Below, piece after piece: positions 42,427 through 52,786 of a stretch of 64,000 bases of DNA. Source of the stretch: Entoloma clypeatum (taxonomy: Eukaryota; Basidiomycota; Agaricomycetes; Agaricales; Entolomataceae); the NCBI GenBank assembly GCA_963565915.1, contig OY751489.1, positions 4,030,001 to 4,094,000 on the forward strand, read 5' to 3'. The notes under the pieces are model-generated. The model did not search any database and was not told where the DNA came from. It worked only from the letters and a program-made list of their open reading frames with translations. The first letter of the stretch is position 1; each line of letters begins with the position of its first letter. The position numbers and the translations under genes were made by a program.

Positions 42427-43695
42427 TCAGACGTATTTTGAAAACAGGGGTATAAGCGACTGAGCGAGTGTGTAGCTGAAGACGAGTTTCGGTCCCACGA
42501 CGAGAATCTATTGAAACACACGCGGACATCAACCCCCCTGTCGCTTAGCCAGAGGAAGGAAAGAATGGCACCTTCGGCGTCAAGCCCTTGAAAAACGCAG
42601 AAGGACCTTCGTTCTTGATCAGATCCTTCACAACCGTGATACCCGGCACCTTGTGGTCAAAGTTCGCATTCTGGATGCGGGTCTTGACCACATCAAGAGG
42701 AGCAGCAATGGTGATTGAAGCTACAGCTCCGGCGATCGACGCGATGAAGTTTTGTGTCCACGTCGCTCGCGAGTAGTCCGAAACACCAAGAAAGTACTCT
42801 TTCGTCATGGCCGATGCACCGAAAAGCTACAATAGGGATATCAGTTTCAAAACTTGGATTGTGATGGAGAACGCGAAGACTGACCGCGAAGCTTCCGGGT
42901 GCATTCCGCGCCATTGTCCATCCCCATCCACGGTATAGTGTCGTACCCTCTTCCATAAAGATCCGAATGACCCCACGACCGCGGAAGGCTTCTGGGTTCA
43001 CTTGGCGTTTGATTTTCAGAACGTCCAGAGGGAGAAGGACCTATTGCATGAGGCGGGTCAGTTTCTAGCTAAACTAGGATCATGCGCTGGAGCAGTACTC
43101 ACGACTTCTCCAATACCCGTCAAACTGGTGAAATGAAGGACTCAGCACAAGCCCGATTCAAAGATACATGTGAAAAAAGATGCTACCTGCCAGCCGTAGC
43201 CTGCATCATCAACTTTCCTTTCCGCTCACCAAAGGTGTTTGTAAAGTTCGTCTTAAAATGTTGGTTGATGAGGTCGTGGAACCACGGCTGCCCGCCGAAC
43301 TTGTACACCCGCTGCGCGACCTTGTATCCAGCCGCGTAGCCCAGTCCAGGGAAGAGCGAGATGAGTTTCCGTGGGACGCTAGCGGTGGCAGAATCGCGGA
43401 AAATGATCGGTGACAGCGTCCCAAACGACACCTGTTACGCCAGGAAACAAGTCGCGTGTCAGGCAAGATTCTAGGGATATATAGGCACCATACGCACCTT
43501 GGCTTTGTTGCTCATCAGTCGCTTCGCAACCGTGTCGACCGGGTGAAAAATTAACAGCTCAGCAATACCTAAGAATACTCCTTCAGTGCTCGTACTAACC
43601 AACCCGGGGGGCGCCTTCGACTGACCAGACGCTCCTGAACCGAGGATTCGTGCGGCTGCAGAGTCTTTTCCCTTGGTTGATAGTGTCGGCGACAT
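42427..43695 (-). CDS. GGC1: Mitochondrial GTP/GDP carrier, seven exons
   Basis: Exons 43695-43626, 43568-43498, 43431-43187, 43124-43103 (a 22-nt micro-exon), 43040-42885, 42826-42572 and 42507-42427 join in frame to 299 residues, the same size as yeast Ggc1/Yhm1. Three mitochondrial-carrier signature repeats are visible: PVDTVAKR, PLDVLKIKR and PLDVVKTR. Stretches typical of this subfamily are also present, such as GLGYAAGYKVAQRVYKFGGQP, YRGWGWTMARNAPGSFALFG and the C-terminal GPKLVFSYTLAQSLIP. The family exchanges GTP for GDP across the inner mitochondrial membrane through six transmembrane helices. The first intron is 57 nt and in frame, so a naive ORF would retain 19 extra residues; splicing restores SGIAELLIFHPVD. 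Housekeeping gene, apparently intact. Confidence 0.88.
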
Positions 43696-43801
43696 GGGTG
43701 TTCAGCACAGAGAGCAACGCTTGATCCAAGAGGGGGGGAGTTAACTCGTCAAAAAGTCGTACTAATGCCGTCTGCCAACTCAAAATTCAGAAGCCTTCGG
43801 A

Positions 43802-44749
43802 TCACAAGGCCAAATAACGCGCGATACCGATGAGGCCACCTCTTGGGACGAACAGCGACTCAACCTTTGGGTTCTTCCAAAGTGCTCGTTCACTCACCAG
43901 GTCCTCGAAAACCGACTCTGCGACGAAGAAGAGGGAAAAAAGTATGCACATTAGGTATAGTACTTAACCCTGTCCCGGCTCTTCTGAGCCGTGAAGTGCA
44001 ATAGAAGGCAAGATAGAAGGCGTATGCATGTTCGTCCGACCCACTTTCCCACTGAATTCCTCTAGTACTTCGCCTGCCAAATCGAAATCTTCTTGCAACT
44101 TGACACTAACGGACTGCCCTCTGATGCTCAGCCACCGACTCCTGTCGCCGCCGAAAACCTCCATGCTCGCTGTGCCCGTCCCGGATTGACCCGGCAAAGA
44201 CCGAGCTACGCTGATCGCAGATGCGCGCTCGCCGATAAGGGAACCATGTAGATCGAAAAAGAGGTCAGTGACCACGATTTGCAGACCAGGGCCACAGGCA
44301 ACAGCATCTTGCGCCAATATTAGTTCTGCTGGGTGACTCGGAGGACACATCTCGCAATTCGAAGCATGATATCTCGGCAGCTCGGTGAATGGGGGTGGGG
44401 GGCCGCTTCTCGCTATCGGAAGAATTCTGAGTCTGTAAACAGGACTCGGAAGCGGTCCAATCGCTCGAGTCTCAGGCCAAATTGAATCTCCCAGCAGACA
44501 AGATTCGGATCTATGGAGCCCTTGCGTACAGGCGAATAGAGAGAATAGACACGATCATATCCGATGCGTAAACCCGTGCCAGTGTTCTTCGGAGGTATCG
44601 GTACCGGCATGGTTCCGCAAATCGCAAAAACCAACCAACTCGAACACCGCTGTGTATTGAAGCCTCACAGAAGATTCGCAATCGTTCTCCCAAAGATGTT
44701 CACCTGATTTCAGGATCCACCGCTGCTCGCATAGACGACTTCTCAGCAT
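43802..44749 (-). CDS. Unidentified multi-exon gene
   Basis: Coding-like pieces follow each other on the minus strand. A start is near 44749 (MLRSRLCEQRW) or 44743. A middle piece covers 44634-44413. The longest piece, 44425-43964, contains VVTDLFFDLHGSLIGERASA and DLAGEVLEEFSGKVGRTNMH. A last piece around 43920-43802 ends LWKNPKVES...ARYLAL. Introns are likely (GTGAAC...ACACAG near 44700, and TTCGTCGCAG before 43920), but I could not fix one consistent frame. I do not recognise the protein. It lies head-to-tail upstream of the GGC1 gene. Confidence 0.35.
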
Positions 44750-45159
44750 CCCTAAATCGGAACTAGCATCGCCGTTTATTGCAGTGGTGAACGTGTCCAG
44801 GAGGAGGCCACGAAGGTGGCAGTCTATGATGTGGGCTTCATCACCTCATAACCAGGCTGAGAAGGGCGCACATTAATAAATCCCACACGCTTACACGCTG
44901 GGAGTCGCTGTCGTCGTGCGATGTGATCCAAAACTATCGAAATCAAAGATGAATGCCGACAAAAGACAATTATCATTCAAACCTGTGCTCTATCATCAAA
45001 ACTTTTGAAAAGAACGCGCAAAGCAGAGAACTGATGCTTGTAAAGTATGTATGTAGGATCGAGAATTATTTCGGAAATTTATACTATTACTACTAACTAA
45101 ATCGTTCTTACGCAGAAAGAAAAAGGGCCACCGTATCATAAAGTCCGAAAAAAAAATTT
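44750..45159. other. Intergenic, no gene seen
   Basis: AT-rich sequence between the unidentified gene start and the 3' end of the first Kre9-like gene. It includes runs of A (about 45149-45156) but no ORF or repeat. Confidence 0.35.
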
Positions 45160-45847
45160 CTAGTTTTTCGTGATCTTGAATTTGGGCGATACATTTCCCT
45201 ATAGCAAAGAAACGGAAGAAGACAAAAAAAAATCGGTGAGCCTCCCTTAGTTGAAGAGTGGATAAAAAAAACCTCCTTACAGAGTCGCCGAATACTACAT
45301 CATGAATTGATTGAGATTAGTCAAATCCAGTGAGACAGTGATGAGTATACGCACAAACGACAAAGTAATCATCACGCGGCGCGACGCTCCTGGGTACCGT
45401 GACGGTGATCTGGCCTTGCTCGATCGGGAAATGGGATGCCAACGGACGCTCTGAAAGGTAAACGGCCACGGCGGGCATGATGAGAAGGACGGAGAATTTT
45501 TATCGTGTGCTGCCTTACTGATGTCGAGGTTCTCGCTGTTATTTTCCCAATGACCCAGTAGAATGAGGCCGGAGGAGCCATGCCTTTCATGGGGAATGTC
45601 GGCGGTGTCTGTTTTGAGAATAGCATGAGCACCACAAGAAAGTCGTTGACGAGAGCCGATAGATGGGAATCTGCCTACCCCATGTAACGTTATGTGTGGA
45701 CCCAGCTCTCCAGACCATGTTTTTGTTGGGCGAAGTGATACGAGGGCTGAAGACGATGAGCTTCTTCGGGGCAATTGGGACAGCGTTGCCGCCAAGCGTG
45801 CAAGCGAGGGCGAGGGCGGCTGAGAGGATAGCGGTCTTGATGAACAT
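45160..45847 (-). CDS. Secreted Kre9/Knh1-like protein 1, five exons
   Basis: Exons 45847-45679, 45608-45519, 45450-45355, 45294-45281 (14 nt) and 45198-45160 join in frame to 135 residues. A signal peptide (MFIKTAILSAALALACTLGG) precedes one Ig-like Kre9/Knh1 domain. That domain shows PRITSPNKNMVWRAGSTHNVTWDTADIP, then GLILLGHW, then ITVTVPRSVAPRDDYFVVLFGDSGNVSPKF, split here across exons. In fungi this domain occurs in cell-wall and Ser/Thr-rich GPI proteins. This one has no Ser/Thr-rich tail and no GPI-type hydrophobic C-terminus, so it should be freely secreted. N-glycosylation sites are present (NVT, NVS). A similar gene lies about 800 nt upstream in the same orientation. Confidence 0.8.
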
Positions 45848-46638
45848 TATTGGCGATTAGAAAGTGGAGTAAAGAGTTGATTCGAGAAAGCGCAATGGAG
45901 TTGGAAGGCCTCAGGCCGTAAGGATTGAATGGGAAAGGAGAGAAATGAGTTCAGGTTGCAGTGGTGGATGAAGCAAAACCGCCATCAGTAGGAAGGTCTT
46001 TTATACCTCGAACGCCTTCAGAAGCACCACAGAATCTTCCCAATCTAATTAGCATGCCTCCTTCCTCTGGACGGTTTTGGATACGCAAAGATCCAGCCCA
46101 TCCCACGAGGCCTAAAACATCGAAGGCTTCTCCCGCCTTGTCACTTGTGTGTTAAAAACTTACGAAGGCGGCAAACACCTGCCGTCCAATGGGACGTCGC
46201 CATCCATGAAGACAAGCCGCGAAGTAGAAGGTAGAGCAGCTTGCGAGACGAATGAGAGCTGGCAAAGCGTAAACTAAACTCGTAAAGTCAGGCGGTAGAC
46301 CAGGGAGCATATCTTACCGTCAATGGTTACATTCGAACATGTTGGAGAAGTGGGAAAAAGAAATGTTGCTGTAGTTTGACGACATTTTGCGTCTCGCGTG
46401 AGGTCGAGAACAATGGAGCGCGAGAGCGTTCGCGACGTGATCCTCCATATAATGTTCGGCGGGAGTGTCAAAGAAGACCCGTTACTTGCAACAGCCCGAT
46501 GCAACCAGACATCAACACGTTTCTGCAACGGCCTGACGAACCCGGGACGGGAAATGTACTCGTGTGATTGACAGGGAAAAACGAAGTCTACAGCGATTAG
46601 AAAACATTGTAACATACAAAAGGAACAACATGACCAGA
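45848..46638. other. Intergenic between the two Kre9-like genes
   Basis: About 790 nt holding the promoter of gene 1 and the 3' flank of gene 2. The long minus frame 46774-46274 runs through exons and introns of gene 2 and is not a separate gene. Confidence 0.45.
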
Positions 46639-47290
46639 CTATTGTCCTTCCACGATGCGGAACGTTGGACTGCGATTTCCAGAATCGCCCATCACTTGTC
46701 AAGAGAAACATCAGGACGTGGCCTTGCCACCCTCGAAGAGGAAGGGAAGAACTGACAGACAACGATATAGTCATCGCGCGGCGGTACTTTCGGAAGCTTG
46801 AAGGTACACATTCCCCGATCCATCTCGCACTTATCTAGCGGCTGATCGACTGTTCATGGTAAAGGGTTCATAACAAGGTATCCCGAGGCTGACGGAAAAA
46901 GGACGATACCCGTAAGATGCTCGTCATCACTAGCAGGCGTGAGGTATCCCAAGAGGATCGTGCAATCTGCGCCTGCTGGAATGCCATGGTGGTCCCTTCC
47001 ATCGAAAGAAATATACAGAAGGTTGATCAGAATGAGGCCGGCGGCGACGAATGGCTTGCAGTGGAACAGACTTACCACGTAACAGTGACCCAAGATCCGG
47101 ATTTCCACTTCGTGTTGACGGTAGGACTTGTGATTCTGGGATTGTAGACCGCACGCCGGGGAAGACCCGGATACCGCAGGTTACTGAAATTGGCTTGGCA
47201 TGGCAGACAAATTGCGTCGACGGAGCACACAATAGCGGTGAGAAGCGCGGTGAAGGGCAGGGGGGACGTAAGAAAGAGTTTGAACATCAT
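46639..47290 (-). CDS. Secreted Kre9/Knh1-like protein 2, four exons
   Basis: Exons 47290-47076, 46995-46910, 46849-46757 and 46694-46639 join in frame to 149 residues. A signal peptide (MMFKLFLTSPLPFTALLTA) is followed by about 30 extra residues. Then comes the same domain as the neighbour: NPRITSPTVNTKWKSGSW, DCTILLGYLTP, VPPRDDYIVVLMGDSGNRSP. The ILLG(H/Y), PRDDY(F/I)VV and GDSGN motifs align without gaps. Intron positions match gene 1 except that gene 1 has an extra 14-nt exon. It is a diverged tandem duplicate. No GPI signal or Ser/Thr-rich tail. Extracellular role unknown. Confidence 0.8.
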
Positions 47291-48196
47291 GGCCAGCGTG
47301 AGTTCTGAGACGGAAAGATTGAGAGCGAGGATTCAGTGTATGAGGTAAAAGGAGGGGAGGGCTGACACTGTCCGGGATGTCCTATTTGTGGGAATGATTT
47401 TGATCGTGTCCGACGGGACTCATGGTGGATTCGACGGGATGTAGGTCGAAGACAACCGCGACATCATGAAAGGATGGTATGACTAAGCCCACTTCAAACT
47501 CCGTCACCAGTTTTCTCAACTCAGAGCTCCCGTAAAACTTGAACGTGATGGTCAAGAGTTTGTATATGCGATCTCTGCTGATTCATAGTGGGATCGTCTC
47601 TTTGTTTCTCCGGGAATTTATGACGAGTCGGAACCCGTCGAGTCAGACAATACGTACTCAACAATGATTCAGGTCTTGGAAGTACAAAATAGTCCAAAGC
47701 AGAAAAAACGCAAGGAGAACGAAAGCCGCCAGGGATAGAGAACCAACCCCCTGGCACTGCCTTCCATCCTCGCACGAGATCATAGCTAGGAAAAAAGGGC
47801 GGATGACTTCCCAGGGCTGGTACCAAGTATCGCGAGATCGCGCCGTTAGACATTTTTCACAAGCTCCCTGACTCATTTCGCGCGTTGGAAAACATAGCCA
47901 GCTCAGTATCCTGCTTGAATAAGAGTATTACCTGATTATAAGCGACGGCCCCGCCGACGCCAGACCCAACGCATTTTGTCGGTTCAAAGTCCAGTATACG
48001 CACCTCGGGTATCGCCGGATGCCGTGTTGACGGACCTTATTCGAACCATCGATGTGGGAACCTGCAGATGGTATCTGTGACACCGAGACACCGACTCCAA
48101 GTTTTAGCATGCGTCTCAGAATCAAGATTCAAATATTCACGCCGGGCAGGAGGTACCGAATATGTGTGACCTGTTTGTCATCGAAATTCGTTCGGG
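47291..48196. other. Intergenic; one weak membrane-type ORF
   Basis: The only frame of note is minus 47876-47658 (72 residues), with a hydrophobic stretch LSLAAFVLLAFFLLWTILYF that could be a membrane segment. There is no supporting homology or splice structure. The rest shows nothing recognised. Confidence 0.3.
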
Positions 48197-48201
48197 GATA
48201 C

Positions 48202-48207
48202 TATAAA
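48202..48207 (+). promoter_or_regulatory. TATA box of SSP-2
   Basis: TATAAA in the context ggatacTATAAAggc lies 54 nt upstream of the SSP-2 start codon, a plausible distance for a short leader. Confidence 0.5.
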
Positions 48208-48260
48208 GGCACACCGTTTAGCAGAGTTCAAAGTCATCCGCACTGCTACCAATTCTTGCT

Positions 48261-48464
48261 ATGCACTTCTCCCGCGCTCTCGGCAAGTTTTCCGTCGTTC
48301 TTTGCATCGCGAACACCTCCCAAGCATTGCGGCTCAACTACTGTCAAGGCCACGGCGACAAGTGCAGAACTTCCATCGAGTGTTGTGACCACCCAAAATA
48401 CAGTTGCGGCTATCTTAGGAGCAGGGATGACTACGGAGTGAGTCACCTCACCTGCCAGTGGTAA
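48261..48464 (+). CDS. Small secreted cysteine-rich protein (SSP-2)
   Basis: 67 residues from ATG 48261 to TAA. The signal peptide MHFSRALGKFSVVLCIANTS ends near SQA. The mature part of about 45 residues has six Cys in the order C-x6-C-x5-CC-x6-C-x15-C (CQGHGDKC, IECCDHPKYSC, LTC), the spacing of small disulfide-knotted secreted proteins. A GTGAGT inside the last codons could be a splice donor, so the very C-terminus is uncertain. The start region is identical over 17 nt to that of SSP-1 at 38926. Many such proteins act outside the fungal cell, but no specific role can be given. Confidence 0.6.
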   Translation: MHFSRALGKFSVVLCIANTSQALRLNYCQGHGDKCRTSIECCDHPKYSCGYLRSRDDYGVSHLTCQW

Positions 48465-49190
48465 TCTTATGTTGAGCTGAATTATAAAAACCCAGATCTG
48501 CGTAATCCAGTCCTAGGGACAGTGGGGAGAGGCAAGGGGGCGTCACGTGACAGATTGCTGAGGGAGGGTTTCAACACATCAGCATTTGAACCAAAGATTA
48601 TTGATCTATTTGTCACGAGCTAAAGAGGTCAATAGTTCACTAGCTATTTCACATAAATTCTAGGCTAGAGATAGAAAGCATTTATATGTAATCTCATTTC
48701 TACAGACTATGCTGCAAGGGGGTGTCGGAACGCGACTACAGCAACACATGTTGGACTTTTTTTTCGGCCTCACTAGACCCTACGTGCATCAGGAAAAAGT
48801 CTAGAGCAATATGCACCGCTGCCAGGGTCTGTAGCCACTGTAGCTGTCACCATCACTCAGTAGATCACAATATCCGTGCATAGCATCAGATAGCACATGC
48901 TCGGAACTCCATACCTACTAATAGATCATTATTTTTTGGAGGAGTTTTTTTATACTTCCTCTGAATGCAAAATACGTTGAATCTGCTAATGATGTAAAAT
49001 GCTCACCAGATTCCCAAGGTGATTTGCCATAATCTTCGCTCTTCCCAACTGATCCAACAATGAAGTCATTTCAAACTCAGCTGGATTTCACCAAGCGAAA
49101 AATTTCTTAGGTAATGACACTGATTTTGCCCTCTGCCCGCCACCTACAAGCCCTCCTCGCTGCCCTCGACATCTACAACTCCACAACGGT
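48465..49190. other. No gene seen
   Basis: AT-rich intergenic DNA at the right edge of the gene island, before the next minisatellite. Possibly degraded transposon sequence; nothing recognised with confidence. Confidence 0.35.
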
Positions 49191-49194
49191 GTCC

Positions 49195-49530
49195 CTTGTG
49201 CCCAACGGCCGTCCCTCATGTCCAACTACCATCCCTCGCTCCCAACGTGCCCAACGGCCATCCCTCATGCCAAATGGCCACCTCTAATGCCAAACAACCG
49301 TCCCTCGTGCCTCATGGCTACCTCTCGTGCACAACGCCCATCCTTAATGCACAATGCCCATCCCTGGTGCACAATGCCCGTCCCTGGTGCACAATGCCCA
49401 TCCCTGGTGCACAACACCCGTCCCTGACGCCCAACTGCCGCCCCTCACTCCCAATGTGCCCAACGGCCATCCCTTGTGCCACACTGCCATTCCTTGTGCC
49501 CCATAGCTGCCTCTCGCGCCCAACGGCCGC
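49195..49530 (+). repeat. CCCAACGGCC minisatellite array (49.2 kb)
   Basis: About 340 nt of TGCCCAACGGCC-type units. It contains a local run of at least four nearly identical 24-nt units (ATGCCCATCCCTGGTGCACA) at 49340-49420, evidence of recent slippage expansion. Confidence 0.85.
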
Positions 49531-50654
49531 GGTGGGGTAGTTTCAGTGCTGAGCCAGCAGAGGCTCGTCGGTTGTGATCAGTACTTGTAAATTCATTAGA
49601 CTACTAGTTGCTTTGTATAGCTAGGAAATATGCAATATATGTTTTTTTGGTTCACTACTGCATTGGGTGTTACACAATTAAGTGTTCCGATGTCTTAATA
49701 GCACCCATAGCTCTTGTAGATGAAGAGCTACAGGGAGCTATGGGGAGCTATGATAGCTTGGTGGGTGGCTATGTGAACTCAATAACAGGGACTTGTCTAT
49801 GAAGCAACATGATCTATGTAGCACTACAGCTGCTCCGTAGACAAGTTATTTGTTCCTGATGTGGCCCTCTTGCTCAATTACAAAATTGACGAGTGCTGGC
49901 ATGAGGCACCGCACCCACACCTCTGTCTACAGCCCCCGCAGTGGCTCTGAGCTCTTCTTCCCATGCACCAGGAGACTCAGGGCGCACAGCACCTCTTGTC
50001 ACTTGGAGGTCAGGCAGCAACAAGGGCGTGCAGGAGGGCAAGCACCGTTGATGTGCATTTGAAGCCACAGATGTACACACAGGCAGTGGAGAGTGTGGAG
50101 GTGGTCGGAGGTGGTCGGGAACAGTGAGAGTGAGGGTGAGGGTGAGGGTGAGGGTGTTGAGGGAGTTGGCAATGGAAACAGTGGGAATGGGAATAGGAAT
50201 GACAAGGAAGCGTGCTGGATACGCAGTCCTGCAGCGTGCCAGCATCTCAGTGTGGTTGTTGAGAAGGAGGAGAGTCTGGGAGGGCATTGAGGAAGGTCGA
50301 GACGGAGCTGCAGGCCTGCAGGGGGCCTTCCAATGTGAGGCTCAGGGTGCAGAGATGGGGGGAGATGCCAGAGAGAAACTCATGTGTTGCTGGGCATTCT
50401 GACTGCCGTTTTTGGCCAATTAATCTGGGTGTTGGACTTTTTTTTTGTCATTTCCGAGGACCCCCCACCCACGTGTGTTGCCAGGATCACACCCTTGCTA
50501 TGCTATGCAGTTTGACAGAACAAAAAACTTCAATTACTTCCCAAAATCACCACTGAAAAATTCACTGCCAAGTTGCAGTGTCAATTCTTGTGGATTGGAG
50601 ACAAAGAGAAAGAACATACTAGGTTCCAGATTCAGATACCCAACTCATCAGTAC
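49531..50654. other. No gene seen; GTGAGG microsatellite
   Basis: Mostly anonymous sequence. A hexamer run of GTGAGG/GAGGGT lies at about 50125-50157, which explains the Leu-Thr repeat in minus-frame ORFs there. Frames over 49874-50290 are low-complexity translations. Confidence 0.4.
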
Positions 50655-51917
50655 TTATAGTGTTTCTAAGTCCAGTCTCAAGAACCTAAAACCAGACTGA
50701 AACCGGACCTGAACAAACCAGTTTGAGACTGGACCGTGGTCTCAAGTTTTAAGGTTTTCAATCACAACCAGTCCTCGGTTCTTTCTGAAATTTTAAGATT
50801 TGAAAGACTAGCTAAAGACCGGTTCGGACCGGTTTAAACCAGTCTTTTTCACAGAATGCTCCGAGGGCCAGCACCAAGCAAAATTTGTGCATTTAGTAAG
50901 ACTTGAACTCTCAGCCTCTATAGTATATATTATTATTCTAACAACTTAGCCACAGAACCATGGTAATTTCTTGCTCACTCACTCTACATACCCACTTTTT
51001 CACTTCCCAAATACTTACTATTGGTTTCAAGTATCTCTACATAAGTTATGAATAATTTTTGGGACTGGTGGTGCCACGGTTTGGGCATTGAGAGTACAAG
51101 TTTCGACGATGGGCATTGCTCGGCATTGACTGCTGAGCATTTTTGGCAATCGCCGAAACTCAAACCATAAGTCGATTGCCAGCAAAACATTCCCACAGTT
51201 TTCTTTTCCCCCACCTCCACTCCATCTGGCCACCACCTCCGCCCAATGGCCACCACTCATGCCCAACGGTCCACACTCATGCCCAACAGCCCACACTCAT
51301 GTCCAATGGCCCCTCTAGTGCCCAACGGCCTGTTCTCATGCCCACTGGTGGCCTCTAATGCCCAACGGCCCCCTCTGCCGCCCAATGGCCCCCTCTAGTG
51401 CCCAACAGCCCCTTTTCATGCCCAACGGTGTCCTCTCATGCCCAACACCCTCCCTTCAAGCCCAATGGCTCCCTCTCATGCCCAACAGCCTCGACTCATG
51501 CCTAATGCCCTGTCTTCGAGCCCAACAGCCCCCCACTCATCTCACTCGCGCCCAACAGCGTCCACTCACGTCCAACACGTCCACTCATGCCCAACACATC
51601 CACTCATGCCCAACACGTCCACTCGCGCCCAATGCATCCACTCGCGCCCAACAGCGTCAGACGGCGAGACTCAGATGATACGTGCATGCACCGTCCAGTA
51701 GCACACACTTGTAGCCTAGTACAGTACATATTATGAATCTGGACCGGTTTAAACCGGTCCAGTCTCATGAGACCTGAATACATGGACTGGTCAGACTGGT
51801 CTCTCACAGGTCTGGTCCGGTTTTCCAAGGTGACTATGTAAAATTGAGACCGGTGCAGTCCTTGGTCCTTCCTTTTTGGGGGTCAAAACCGAGACCGAAC
51901 CAAACTTTCAATCACTA
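50655..51917 (+). repeat. Composite repeat element, copy B
   Basis: It contains the hairpin module (51072-51203: TGCCACGGTTTGGGCATTG, CGGCATTGACTGCTGAGC, TTCCCACAGTTTT), the minisatellite (51204-51665) and the ACCGGT module (51720-51917, with ACCGGTTTAAACCGGT and the end GGTCAAAACCGAGACC, then ttcaatcacta). The order and orientation match copy A at 1402-2310. An additional ACCGGT-rich module with AGACCGGTTCGGACCGG lies upstream at 50655-50860. Confidence 0.6.
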
Positions 51918-52093
51918 GGCCCAGAGTGGGCCGTTGGATGCAAAAAGGGGCAGCTGGGCATCAAAGGGGACTGTTGGACATTAGATGGGGCCATTTGGCA
52001 TGTTGGACGTGAGTTGGGGGTGTTGGGTGCGAGTAAAGGGCATTGGCCATGAGTCGAGGCCCAGAGTGGGCCGTTGGGCACAAAAAGGGGCGG
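51918..52093 (-). repeat. Inverted copy of the array A higher-order unit
   Basis: On the minus strand this matches the block of array A around 1660-1800 (ACTCTGGGCCTCGACTCATG, CAACACCCCCAACTCAC). Two copies of a roughly 140-nt unit can be seen (the GGCCCAGAGTGGGCCGTTGG motif at 51918 and 52058). A family-1 gypsy LTR is inserted at its end. Confidence 0.7.
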
Positions 52094-52598
52094 TGTAAGG
52101 GCAACCATCCGATTTCCTCAATCCAACACCTCCGACCCATCCTCCAACCCTCCAACCGTTGTGGTACGTCTATTATTTATATTACTATACTTTACGTTTT
52201 CTTTCGTTTCAATCTATCCTTTGACACCTCTGACCTCCGACACTTCCGACCTGTCCCCTGACACTTCCGACCTGTCCTCTGCGTTGGAGTGCACGTTGGA
52301 GCAATGATTTATACCACCACATGCACACTTCTGATTTACATATTCCGTTCCCATCCCTACTCCCGATCTTTGTCGTATTTCAACATTCCTCTCCTCATTT
52401 CCAATTCTTGTCGTCTATATAGCTGTCTAGCCTGCAAGAGAATCCTCAGAACTTTCTCTTTGGATTTCCCTTGCAAGGTACGCCTCGTATTGTACTTCGT
52501 AGAGTCTAATTTAACTTTGGATTTCCCTTGCAAGTCATCCGACGTCGGAGTCGCTTCGGAGCACTTCAGAGTTGTTGGATTGTAAGGTCGCCCTTACA
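52094..52598 (+). repeat. 5' LTR of gypsy-7 (family 1)
   Basis: A 505-bp LTR from TGTAAGGGCAACC to GGTCGCCCTTACA, more diverged than the other family-1 LTRs. TATATA is at 52416-52421, 32 nt upstream of AGAACTTTCT (52448-52457). Confidence 0.88.
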
Positions 52599-52600
52599 GT

Positions 52601-52610
52601 AGAAAGTTCT
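52601..52610 (+). promoter_or_regulatory. Self-priming site of gypsy-7
   Basis: AGAAAGTTCT begins 2 nt after the LTR and is the exact complement of AGAACTTTCT at 52448-52457, the expected RNA 5' end. Confidence 0.65.
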
Positions 52611-52786
52611 CTCTAAACGGACTGGGTACAAATTGTACCATTGAAGCCATTCCACGCTTCGGAGTTGACGACACGGACTCGAGTCCGCCCTCCTCCGATT
52701 CCGGTACATCTGGCACCCCTTCCGATCCCTCTTCCCACCATTCTGCCTACCACTCTGTAACTGGTGACTCTGTATCGCATGTAGAA

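Noticed and set aside
45295..45795. 166-residue minus-strand ORF
   Set aside because: Reads through introns of Kre9-like gene 1 in the wrong frame.
46274..46774. 166-residue minus-strand ORF
   Set aside because: Runs through exon 4, an intron and flank of Kre9-like gene 2; splicing restores the conserved GDSGN end.
49874..50287. 137-residue minus-strand ORF with Leu-Thr repeats
   Set aside because: The repeat is the translation of a GTGAGG microsatellite; no domain or splice support.
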